NCBI GenBank assembly: GCA_002348005.1
Contig: DDYQ01000083.1
Location: forward strand, 164-5,468
Source: Desulfobacteraceae bacterium UBA2230
GTDB taxonomy: Bacteria > Desulfobacterota > Desulfobacteria > Desulfobacterales > Desulfosarcinaceae
Length of the DNA stretch: 5,305 nt
Direction of reading: 5' to 3'
The notes beneath the pieces were generated by a model, which was not told the DNA's origin, did no database searches, and worked only from the letters and a program-made list of their open reading frames with translations. Each line of letters begins with the position of its first letter. Position 1 is the stretch's first letter. Positions 1-5,305 of the stretch are shown here, piece by piece. The position numbers and the translations under genes are program-made.

Positions 1-2051
1 ATCATCGGCGCCGGGCCGTTGATGGTCATGGAGACCGATGTGTTGGGGGCGCACAGTTCAAAGCCGCCGTAAAGCACTTTCACATCGTCCAGGGTACAGA
101 TGCTGACGCCCGAATTGCCGACTTTACCGTAAATATCGGGCCGGCGATCCGGATCATAGCCGTACAGGGTCACCGAGTCGAATGCCGTGGAAAGCCTTTT
201 GGCCTGGCTTTCGGCCGACAGCATTTTAAAACGCCGGTTGGTGCGGGCCGGATCGCCTTCTCCGGCAAACATGCGGGTGGGATCTTCGCCGGTGCGCTTG
301 AGCGGAAAAACTCCGGCCGTATAGGGGAAATACCCGGGAAGGTTTTCGCGCCGCAACCAGCGGTAAACTTCGCCGGGATCCACGAACTGCGGCAGGGCGA
401 TCTTGGGGATCCGCTTGCGCGACAGAGATTCGCTGTACAGGGGTACCCGGATCTCCCTGCCGCGCACCTGATACACCAGTTCATCCTGTTCGTAGCAACG
501 TCGAACCTCCTTCCAATCTTCGATGGTTTTCATCGTCTGCGGATCGAGTGCCTCGCGGGCCAGCGCGATCTCGGCCTTCAGGCGCTCCAGCAAAGTCTCA
601 ATGGAACTGTCGGACCCGCCGTCCGAAAGCCAGCGGAAGCTCTCCTCCAGGTGCCACTTGCGCCGCAGCGTGGCCGCCTGCTCCTCTGTCGCCAGATGGT
701 AGCGGCGCACGGTATCCGCGATCTCGGCCAGGTAGCGGGTTCTCTCGGGCGGGATGATGATCGTCTTGGAACTGGAAACCTTGCGATCCGGCCGCTTCAG
801 GCTTGATTTGAATCTGACCCCGGTCTTCTCTTCGATCGCATCCAGGATGCCGTGATACAGGGCGGTGACGCCGTCGTCGTTGAACTTGGATGCAATGGTG
901 CCGAAGACCGGCATCGCCTCGGGCGGCTTTTCGAAGGCCGTTCGGTTGCGCTGCACCTGCTTGCATACATCGCGCACGGCATCCTCGCCGCCGCGCTTTT
1001 CAAACTTGTTGACCACCACCAGGTCGGCAAAATCGAGCATATCGATCTTTTCAAGCTGCGAGGCAGCGCCGAATTCGCTCGTCATGACGTAAATTGAGAG
1101 ATCCACCAGATCGATAATGTGCGAGTCGCCCTGACCGATACCGGCAGTTTCGGCGATCACCAGATCGAAGCCGGCCGCCTTGGCGACCTCCAGGGCCTCC
1201 GGCAGCGCATCCGGAATTTCGGTATGCGACCGCCGGGTGGCCAGAGAGCGCATGTAAACACGCGGGTTGCTGATGGCGTTCATGCGGATGCGGTCGCCCA
1301 GGAGGGCCCCGCCGGTTTTGCGGCGTGATGGATCGGCGCTGATAATCGCCACGCGGATATCTTTTAAATCGTGCAGCATGCGCAGGATCAGCTCATCGGT
1401 AAGCGAAGATTTTCCCGAACCGCCCGTTCCGGTGATGCCGATAACCGGCACCCTGCGGTCGGCGATTTTTTGCTTGAGTTCCGCACGCAGCTTGGCGAGA
1501 TGGCCGTTCTCCTTGGCTTTGGCATACTCGACATTGGTGATCAAGTTGGCGACCAGCAATCTGTTCTCCGGCGACAGTGCGGAAAGATCCGGACTGCCGG
1601 CCCCGGCCCGCGGAAAATCCATGGTGCGCATCATGTGATTGATGATGCCCTGCAATCCCATTTTAGCACCGTCTTCGGGCGAATAGATCTTTGCTACCCC
1701 GTACGCCTCGAGTTCGCGTATTTCTTCGGGAATGATCACGCCGCCGCCGCCGCCGAAGATTTTGATATGCTTTGCACCGGCCTCTTTGAGCAGATCAACC
1801 ATATATTTGAAAAATTCGAGGTGGCCGCCCTGATAGGAGGAGACGGCAATTCCCTGGACATCTTCTTCTACTGCCGCATCGACGATCTCCTGAACCGACC
1901 TGTTGTGGCCCAGGTGGATCACTTCGGCTCCCGTGCCCTGGAGAATGCGGCGGAAAATATTGATGGATGCATCATGCCCGTCGAACAGCGACGTCGCCGT
2001 GACCACACGGACGTGATTGACGGGCTTATAGATTTCACTCTGCATGCTCAT
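1..2051 (-). CDS. icmF: Fused isobutyryl-CoA mutase IcmF (B12-binding + G-protein chaperone + mutase), C-terminus outside the window
   Basis: The first 683 codons of a protein whose family is about 1,090 residues long; the rest runs off the left edge. IcmF enzymes use adenosylcobalamin to interconvert isobutyryl-CoA and n-butyryl-CoA in the cytoplasm. The N-terminal B12 domain (about 1-140) shows D24-G-H26-D-A-S, with His26 the expected lower cobalt ligand, and the GGGGG run at 100-104. A MeaB-like GTPase follows: Walker A G208-TGGSG-K214-S215, the ADPSRRKTGGALLGDRIRMN stretch at 239-258, ETAG at 301-304 and the base-recognition NKFEKRG from 348. The mutase domain holds FPYTAGVFPLKRTGEDPTR, then M-F595-AGEG, and near the cut RPDIYGKVGNSGVSI and SVSMTINGPAPM. 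Phe595 matches the Phe of isobutyryl-CoA mutases, where methylmalonyl-CoA mutases have Tyr. AAGGAGG lies 4 nt before ATG 2051; ATG 2045 (spacing 10) is an equally usable start. It is probably the third gene after tetR1 and acd1. A pivalyl- or isovaleryl-CoA-type mutase cannot be fully excluded because the second specificity residue is outside. Confidence 0.95.
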   Translation of the reverse strand, partial: MSMQSEIYKPVNHVRVVTATSLFDGHDASINIFRRILQGTGAEVIHLGHNRSVQEIVDAAVEEDVQGIAVSSYQGGHLEFFKYMVDLLKEAGAKHIKIFGGGGGVIIPEEIRELEAYGVAKIYSPEDGAKMGLQGIINHMMRTMDFPRAGAGSPDLSALSPENRLLVANLITNVEYAKAKENGHLAKLRAELKQKIADRRVPVIGITGTGGSGKSSLTDELILRMLHDLKDIRVAIISADPSRRKTGGALLGDRIRMNAISNPRVYMRSLATRRSHTEIPDALPEALEVAKAAGFDLVIAETAGIGQGDSHIIDLVDLSIYVMTSEFGAASQLEKIDMLDFADLVVVNKFEKRGGEDAVRDVCKQVQRNRTAFEKPPEAMPVFGTIASKFNDDGVTALYHGILDAIEEKTGVRFKSSLKRPDRKVSSSKTIIIPPERTRYLAEIADTVRRYHLATEEQAATLRRKWHLEESFRWLSDGGSDSSIETLLERLKAEIALAREALDPQTMKTIEDWKEVRRCYEQDELVYQVRGREIRVPLYSESLSRKRIPKIALPQFVDPGEVYRWLRRENLPGYFPYTAGVFPLKRTGEDPTRMFAGEGDPARTNRRFKMLSAESQAKRLSTAFDSVTLYGYDPDRRPDIYGKVGNSGVSICTLDDVKVLYGGFELCAPNTSVSMTINGPAPM

Positions 2052-2090
2052 GGATCCTCCTTGTTGCTCCGCAGTCCGGGCAGCGGCCAG

Positions 2091-2116
2091 CGGGCGGTGG
2101 CCAGTGCCGCCGCCCG
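2091..2116 (-). other. Strong GC-rich hairpin between acd1 and icmF
   Basis: Positions 2091-2101 and 2106-2116 form an 11-bp stem with a 4-base loop in the 104-bp gap between acd1 and icmF. The minus-strand transcript would read CGGGCGGCGGC, ACUG, GCCACCGCCCG, with a single C-A mismatch. No U-run follows on the transcribed strand, so it does not look like an intrinsic terminator. It could stabilise the upstream acd1 message or mark a processing point between the two genes. It lies about 40-65 bases upstream of the icmF start, clear of the ribosome site. The structure is seen; its role is inferred. Confidence 0.45.
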
Positions 2117-2155
2117 ATTCCGTCCGCCGACGCATGATCCGGTTCGTCCTCCGGT

Positions 2156-3310
2156 TTATTTAACACGGCCCAGAATGCTGCCGGCGATGGTGTTCTTCTG
2201 GATCTCCTTGGTGCCTTCATAAAGTTCCGTGATTTTGGCATCCCGGTAGAAACGCTCGACTTCATATTCGGTCATATACCCGTAACCACCGAACAGCTGA
2301 ATGGCCTCGTCGCATACCTCCACCGCCGAACGCGCGGCAAACATTTTGGCCATCGAGGTCAATTTGGGATCAATCCGGCCCTGATCGTAATTCCAGGCGG
2401 CTTTGTAGGTGACCAGACGCGCCAACTCGAGTTTGGTGGCCATGTCGGCCAACTTATGCTGCGTGGCCTGAAACTGAGCGATCTTCTGACCAAACTGTTC
2501 ACGCTGTTTCACATACGCCAGGGCGCGGTCGTAAGCGCCCTGAGCGGTACCCAGGGCCTGGGCGGCGATCTGAATGCGGCTTTCATCGAAGAAGTTCAAC
2601 ACCTGATAGAACCCTTTGTTTTCCTCGCCGATCAGATTGGACAGCGGCACGCGCACATTTTTGAATGTCACTTCGCCGGTGGCCATCATGCGGATCCCCA
2701 TCTTCTGTCCCACATCGTGAACGGAGACGCCGGGTCGGTCCGCCTCGACCAGGATCAGACTCATGCCCCGGTAGCCGGGTTTTGCGTCGCCATCGGTCTG
2801 GCATAAAACGGAGTAGAACCCTGCCAATCCGGCATTGGTGATGAAGGTTTTTCCGCCGTTGATGACCCACTCGTCGCCTTCTTTTACCGCCGTGGTGTTC
2901 ATGGAGGTGATGTCCGATCCGTGATCCGGTTCGGTAAAGGCACCGGCCGACAACATGCGCCCCTCGGTGACCTGCGGCAGATAGCGCTTCTTCATTTCCT
3001 CATGCCCGTAATGCAGCAGAAGTTCGGAGGCGAAACCGCTGAGCGCGACGCAGGCGCCGATCGTGGAATCATTGCGGCAAAGCTCTTCGACCACCAGGAT
3101 GCACTCCAGGCAGCCCAGTCCCTGACCGGAGTATTTTTCGGGGAAATGTACGCCGATAAGCCCAAGTTCGCCCGCTTTCTGCCAGATTTTAGTGGGGAAT
3201 TCGTGCTTGCGCTCCAGTTCCATGGCCAGTTCTTTGTCGAACTCACCTTTACAGAAATCACGGACTGCTTTCTGAATGTCTTTCTGGGTTTTGTTCAGTT
3301 CGAAATCCAT
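2156..3310 (-). CDS. Acyl-CoA dehydrogenase (acd1), FAD-dependent
   Basis: A complete 384-residue acyl-CoA dehydrogenase, the usual length for the short/medium-chain type. The family desaturates an acyl-CoA between C2 and C3 using FAD and passes electrons to electron-transfer flavoprotein. The first family signature is seen at about 124-136 (AFTEPDHGSDITS) and the second at 338-357 (QLFGGYGYMTEYEVERFYRD). The catalytic base is Glu365 in LYEGTKEIQ, the position used by butyryl- and medium-chain enzymes rather than the isovaleryl type. The start is set at ATG 3310 (MDFELNK) because this matches family N-termini and GGGAG lies just upstream; an in-frame ATG at 3352 has no properly spaced ribosome site. 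It lies 79 bp after tetR1 and 104 bp before icmF on the same strand, so its substrate may be isobutyryl-, butyryl- or another acyl-CoA linked to the mutase. The chain-length preference cannot be read from the sequence. Confidence 0.96.
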   Translation of the reverse strand: MDFELNKTQKDIQKAVRDFCKGEFDKELAMELERKHEFPTKIWQKAGELGLIGVHFPEKYSGQGLGCLECILVVEELCRNDSTIGACVALSGFASELLLHYGHEEMKKRYLPQVTEGRMLSAGAFTEPDHGSDITSMNTTAVKEGDEWVINGGKTFITNAGLAGFYSVLCQTDGDAKPGYRGMSLILVEADRPGVSVHDVGQKMGIRMMATGEVTFKNVRVPLSNLIGEENKGFYQVLNFFDESRIQIAAQALGTAQGAYDRALAYVKQREQFGQKIAQFQATQHKLADMATKLELARLVTYKAAWNYDQGRIDPKLTSMAKMFAARSAVEVCDEAIQLFGGYGYMTEYEVERFYRDAKITELYEGTKEIQKNTIAGSILGRVK

Positions 3311-3326
3311 CCTGTTCTCCCTCTGT

Positions 3327-3342
3327 TTGATATGTTTATCAA
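3327..3342. promoter_or_regulatory. Inverted repeat TTGATA-N4-TATCAA upstream of acd1
   Basis: The 6-base arms TTGATA (3327-3332) and TATCAA (3337-3342) are perfect inverted repeats around TGTT, 17-32 bp before the acd1 start codon. The size and place suit a regulator-binding site or a message-leader hairpin. Arms this short and AT-rich can arise by chance, so the call is tentative. Confidence 0.25.
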
Positions 3343-3367
3343 CGGACCACATCCTTCGTTTTAAGCA

Positions 3368-3382
3368 ATGGCTTCAAGCCAT
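3368..3382. promoter_or_regulatory. 15-bp palindrome ATGGCTT-C-AAGCCAT between tetR1 and acd1
   Basis: Two perfect 7-base arms flank a single central base, just after the tetR1 stop (3390) and 58 bp before the acd1 start. As RNA it could also fold as a 5-bp stem with a 5-base loop, but no U-run follows in the direction of transcription, so it is a poor terminator. A protein-binding site or weak attenuator is possible. Its sequence is unlike the two palindromes in the divergent region. Confidence 0.35.
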
Positions 3383-3389
3383 CAACCGC

Positions 3390-4079
3390 TTACCCGGCTT
3401 GTTTGCGTGCGTTTTCGCGCGTTTCGGCACGAGGCGGCAGACCCCGGTCGCCCAGGCCGAGAATGAACTGCGTCTGCAGCCGGGTATACTCCTCAATGGT
3501 GTAGTGGCAGCTCATGAACCACCGCCGGAAAGTCCACATATGTCCCAGTACCGAAATATTATGGGCCATCAAATCGAGCGTCTTTTCCTCCAGGAACGGC
3601 AGCTCCGCCCGGTTCACCAGATCGGCCAGCACCCTGGTGAACAGGCCCGTGATCTGAATTTCGTTGGCCAGCACGATTTTACGCCATTTGGACGGCAGTG
3701 ACTGGGTTTCCTGGTAAATCAGGAGGATATGATCGCTCATGCGATGGCAGACCTGGAAATACTCCTGAATGACCATTTCCAGGGTCCCCCTGCCCTCCTG
3801 AGCGCGTTCCAGGGCTTCGGTCACCGCACCTTCCATTTCCGCATGAATGGCCTCGCAAACCAGATACAGAATGTCTTCTTTGGTGGAAATATACTCATAC
3901 AGCAAACCGATCGAGATACCGGCAGCCCGTGCGATCTGCCGCGTGGTGGTCTTGTGAAAACCGTGCTTTAGAAAAAGTTCAACCGCCGCATCGACAATCT
4001 GGCGCCGGCGCCGCTGCACCAGTTGCTTGTCTTTGATCTGGGTGGGGATATCCTTGAGCGTAGCGGTTTTAAGTACCAT
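3390..4079 (-). CDS. TetR-family transcriptional regulator (tetR1)
   Basis: A 229-residue TetR-type repressor. The DNA-binding domain spans about 20-72, with a basic lead-in (QRRRRQIVDAAVELFLKHGF) and the helix-turn-helix at about 45-64 (TTRQIARAAGISIGLLYEYI, then STKEDIL). The rest is the variable, mostly helical dimerisation and ligand-binding domain, including HMWTFRRWFM near 190 and an EEYTRLQTQFILGL end. ATG 4079 is preceded by AGGGG at good spacing. The N-terminus is about 20 residues longer than in minimal TetR proteins. It is the first gene of the minus-strand block and is followed by acd1 and icmF, so it probably represses that block and itself and is released by a pathway acyl-CoA or acid. 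The ligand is not predictable. The likely operator is the palindrome at 4158-4175. Confidence 0.93.
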   Translation of the reverse strand: MVLKTATLKDIPTQIKDKQLVQRRRRQIVDAAVELFLKHGFHKTTTRQIARAAGISIGLLYEYISTKEDILYLVCEAIHAEMEGAVTEALERAQEGRGTLEMVIQEYFQVCHRMSDHILLIYQETQSLPSKWRKIVLANEIQITGLFTRVLADLVNRAELPFLEEKTLDLMAHNISVLGHMWTFRRWFMSCHYTIEEYTRLQTQFILGLGDRGLPPRAETRENARKQAG

Positions 4080-4107
4080 CGGTTACCCCTGAGATTATGG
4101 CCTGAGG

Positions 4108-4145
4108 CTGTGCGGCGCTGACTGGAGCCATCCAGGGATGCACAG
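4108..4145 (-). other. Nested inverted repeats in the tetR1 leader
   Basis: Outer arms CTGTGC (4108-4113) and GCACAG (4140-4145) enclose an inner hairpin, CTGGA (4122-4126) and TCCAG (4131-4135) with loop GCCA. They would sit in the 5' untranslated leader of tetR1 if transcription starts near 4170. This may be a leader structure or chance; no riboswitch family is recognised. Confidence 0.2.
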
Positions 4146-4157
4146 GAGGCACGATGA

Positions 4158-4175
4158 ATTGAGCGAGCGCTCAAT
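4158..4175. promoter_or_regulatory. Likely TetR operator ATTGAGCG-AG-CGCTCAAT
   Basis: Perfect 8-base arms around AG form an 18-bp palindrome 79-96 bp upstream of tetR1. The TGAGCG-N2-CGCTCA core has the size and look of sites bound by TetR dimers. It directly abuts the candidate minus-strand promoter, where a bound repressor would block tetR1-acd1-icmF transcription. Assignment to TetR1 rather than TetR2 rests on nearness alone. Confidence 0.65.
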
Positions 4176-4206
4176 CATAATTAAATCTCCGGACTTTCAT
4201 TGTCAA
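4174..4206 (-). promoter_or_regulatory. Candidate promoter for tetR1-acd1-icmF
   Basis: On the minus strand, TTGACA (4206-4201) is a perfect -35 box. Two -10 candidates follow: TTTAAT (4185-4180) at a short 15-bp spacing, and TATGAT (4179-4174) at a long 21-bp spacing that touches the operator at 4158-4175. Neither spacing is ideal, so the exact -10 is uncertain. Confidence 0.4.
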
Positions 4207-4238
4207 TTGAAAAAACCTGAAGGCTAAAATTTTCCAGC

Positions 4239-4268
4239 TTGACAGGATGGAAGTTTGATGGTTTTAAT
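4239..4268 (+). promoter_or_regulatory. Sigma70-like promoter for tetR2-acd2
   Basis: TTGACA (4239-4244) and TTTAAT (4263-4268, five of six consensus bases) are 18 bp apart, placing the start of transcription near 4275. The downstream palindrome (4267-4300) covers the end of the -10 box and the predicted start point, as expected for repression by steric block. Confidence 0.6.
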
Positions 4269-4300
4269 CATTTTACCTAACGACCGGTCGGTAAAATGAT
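4267..4300. promoter_or_regulatory. Likely TetR2 operator with a 4-bp interruption
   Basis: The 11-base arms ATCATTTTACC (4267-4277) and GGTAAAATGAT (4290-4300) are perfect inverted repeats. Between them lies TAACGACCGGTC, which with the next base G4290 contains the 10-bp palindrome CGACCGGTCG (4281-4290). The inner palindrome is centred 2 bp to the right of the outer one. Removing the four bases TAAC (4278-4281) would make the whole element one perfect 30-bp palindrome. It ends 17 bp before the tetR2 start codon, just before the ribosome site, so TetR2 autoregulation is the simplest reading. Confidence 0.7.
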
Positions 4301-4317
4301 GTTGCTGGAGCACGACC

Positions 4318-4923
4318 ATGACGGCAATGGCCGATACCATAAAGCAGGTTGCAGTCGACCTGTTCTATCGCAAAGGTTATTTCGCCACCAGCATCAGCGA
4401 AATCGCCCAGGGCTGCGGCATACAAAAAGCGAGTATTTACTACCATTTTCCAGGCAAAGAAGATCTGTTGTTCTGCATCATGCTCACCACAATGAGCGAT
4501 CTGGTGAATTATCTGCACAGCAGTCTCCACGGCAGGATCAGTATCGAACACCGAATGCAGGCGGCGGTTCACAGCCATGTCTGCTTCCATTTAAACCGCC
4601 AGAAAGAGACCTTTATTGCCAGCAGCGAACTGCGCGGTTTGACGCCCGACCATTACGAAACCATCGTCGCCCGACGCGACGCTTACGAATCCATTTTCCA
4701 GGAGTTGATTCGCGAGGGTATCGCGCTTAAGGTCTTTGCGCCCGGCGACGTCAAAATTCTCTCCTATGCCATTCTGACCCTGTGTACGGCCGGCGCAAGT
4801 TGGTTCAAACCGCAGGGCCGCCTCAGCGTAGACGGTATTGCGGCGATCTACGAAACGTTTATCCTCAACGGCTTGCAGGCGGGCCCCCGGTGGCTTCCTC
4901 GCCGGCCGCAGCCATCGGCATAA
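4318..4923 (+). CDS. TetR-family regulator (tetR2), KstR2-like C-terminal half
   Basis: A 201-residue TetR-type regulator. The N-terminal DNA-binding domain has DTIKQVAVDLFYRKGYFATS, then a helix-turn-helix at about 24-44 (TSISEIAQGCGIQKASIYYHF, then PGKEDLL). The C-terminal half carries SSELRGLTPDHY from 102 and W162-FKPQGRLS-170 followed by an IAAIYETFILNGL helix. That pattern is familiar from KstR2-like and other acyl-CoA-responsive TetR proteins, so a CoA-thioester ligand is a reasonable inference. ATG 4318 is chosen because GGAG (4307-4310) lies 7 nt upstream; the in-frame ATG at 4327 fits less well. acd2 starts 14 bp after the stop, so the two are almost certainly co-transcribed. The last dozen residues (PRWLPRRPQPSA) form a basic, proline-rich tail outside the fold. 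Confidence 0.94.
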   Translation: MTAMADTIKQVAVDLFYRKGYFATSISEIAQGCGIQKASIYYHFPGKEDLLFCIMLTTMSDLVNYLHSSLHGRISIEHRMQAAVHSHVCFHLNRQKETFIASSELRGLTPDHYETIVARRDAYESIFQELIREGIALKVFAPGDVKILSYAILTLCTAGASWFKPQGRLSVDGIAAIYETFILNGLQAGPRWLPRRPQPSA

Positions 4924-4924
4924 G

Positions 4925-4932
4925 AAAGGAGG
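4925..4932 (+). promoter_or_regulatory. Ribosome-binding site AAAGGAGG for acd2
   Basis: A near-perfect Shine-Dalgarno sequence directly after the tetR2 stop, 5 nt before a GTG. It decides the acd2 start at GTG 4938, as no ATG is available near the family N-terminus. Confidence 0.85.
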
Positions 4933-4937
4933 TCGTT

Positions 4938-5305
4938 GTGGACTTCGATCTGACCAAAGAGCAGGTGATGATCCGCAAGGAAGTCCGGCGCTTTGCCGAA
5001 AGCGAAATCACCCCCGTTGCACCCGAACTGGATGAAAAAGAAGCTTTCTCGACCGAACTGACGCGCAAGATGGGCGAAATCGGCCTTTTCGGCATGTTTG
5101 TCGACGAACAATACGACGGCCAGGGCATGGATTATCTCTCCTATATTATCGCCGTGGAGGAGGTTGCGCGCATCGACGGCTCTCAGGCCGCGACTGTGGC
5201 GGCCGGCAACTCTTTGGGCATCGGGCCGATCTATTATTTCGGCACCGAGGCACAGAAAGCCAGGTATTTGCCGCCGTTATGCCGCGGCGAGGCCTTGTGG
5301 GGCTT
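4938..5305 (+). CDS. Acyl-CoA dehydrogenase (acd2), N-terminal part; C-terminus outside the window
   Basis: The first 122 residues of a second acyl-CoA dehydrogenase, starting at GTG: (M)DFDLTKEQVMIRKEVRRFA, then the family pattern GEIGLFGMFVDEQYDGQGMDYLSYIIAVEEVARID and ALWG at the cut. This covers the N-terminal helical domain, which packs against FAD and substrate. The TEPxxGSD signature and the catalytic Glu would lie past the edge, so neither activity nor substrate class can be judged. It resembles acd1 only at family level (shared MDFxLxKxQ start and GxxGLxGxxxxExYxGQG block), so the pair is not a recent duplication. It follows tetR2 by 14 bp and is probably controlled by it. Further beta-oxidation genes may continue to the right. 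Confidence 0.93.
   Translation, partial: MDFDLTKEQVMIRKEVRRFAESEITPVAPELDEKEAFSTELTRKMGEIGLFGMFVDEQYDGQGMDYLSYIIAVEEVARIDGSQAATVAAGNSLGIGPIYYFGTEAQKARYLPPLCRGEALWG

Noticed and set aside
1740..1754. GGC-type trinucleotide run (five glycine codons)
   Set aside because: It encodes the glycine run of the B12-binding domain that is normal for IcmF proteins, so it is not an expanded repeat.
1371..2222. Long 283-codon open frame on the plus strand, opposite icmF
   Set aside because: It lies almost wholly antisense to icmF, whose reading frame has clear B12-binding and GTPase motifs. The translation shows no recognisable domain and no good ribosome site.
3311..3352. 14-residue N-terminal extension of acd1 from ATG 3352
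   Set aside because: The upstream ATG has only AAGG one base away as a ribosome site. The family N-terminus begins at MDFELNK, where GGGAG is properly spaced.
2921..3364. Plus-strand open frame of 147 codons opposite acd1
   Set aside because: It is antisense to the well-supported acyl-CoA dehydrogenase; its sequence is low-information and shows no family motif.
4151..4162. AGGAGG followed by ATG AAT TGA on the plus strand, upstream of the operator
   Set aside because: It would encode only two residues. No leader-peptide logic is visible and it overlaps the operator, so chance is the better explanation.
4296..4730. Plus-strand open frame of 144 codons overlapping tetR2
   Set aside because: It is a different frame of the tetR2 coding region, starts inside the operator and has an arginine/histidine-rich composition typical of an out-of-frame translation.
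1..5305. Mobile elements, CRISPR arrays, tRNA or rRNA genes
   Set aside because: No transposase or integrase motifs, terminal repeats, spaced direct repeats or structural-RNA sequences were seen on reading both strands.

Overview
This 5.3 kb stretch holds five protein genes, two of them cut by the window edges. They are a fused isobutyryl-CoA mutase (icmF type), two acyl-CoA dehydrogenases and two TetR-family regulators. The mix of B12-dependent acyl-CoA chemistry, paired TetR/acyl-CoA dehydrogenase modules, moderately high GC and strong AGGAGG-type ribosome sites suggests a fatty-acid-oxidising proteobacterium or Desulfobacterota, for example a sulfate reducer of the Desulfosarcina/Desulfococcus kind. 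That placement is an inference from gene style; the window contains no taxonomic marker.

Layout. The minus-strand block, read right to left, is tetR1 (4079-3390), acyl-CoA dehydrogenase acd1 (3310-2156) and icmF (2051 to beyond position 1). The plus-strand block is tetR2 (4318-4923) and acyl-CoA dehydrogenase acd2 (4938 to beyond 5305). The two blocks diverge from a 238-bp control region (4080-4317). That region carries two unrelated palindromes: ATTGAGCG-AG-CGCTCAAT on the tetR1 side and a longer ATCATTTTACC...GGTAAAATGAT element on the tetR2 side. The second lies over the -10/start region of a good sigma70-like promoter (TTGACA, 18 bp, TTTAAT). The simplest reading is that each regulator represses its own transcript and the acyl-CoA dehydrogenase gene(s) behind it.

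How the genes may work together. IcmF interconverts branched and linear acyl-CoAs (isobutyryl-CoA and n-butyryl-CoA in characterised members). It carries its own MeaB-like G-protein chaperone domain between the B12-binding and mutase domains. Its visible active-site residue is the Phe typical of isobutyryl-CoA mutases, not the Tyr of methylmalonyl-CoA mutases. The dehydrogenases would oxidise saturated acyl-CoAs on one or both sides of that rearrangement, and the TetR proteins probably sense an acyl-CoA. This fits branched short-chain acyl-CoA use (valine-derived or isobutyrate), but substrates cannot be fixed from sequence alone.

The genes belong to known families. The least routine features are the paired, mirror-image regulator/dehydrogenase layout and the regulatory DNA, including a tetR2 operator that would be a perfect 30-bp palindrome but for 4 extra bases.
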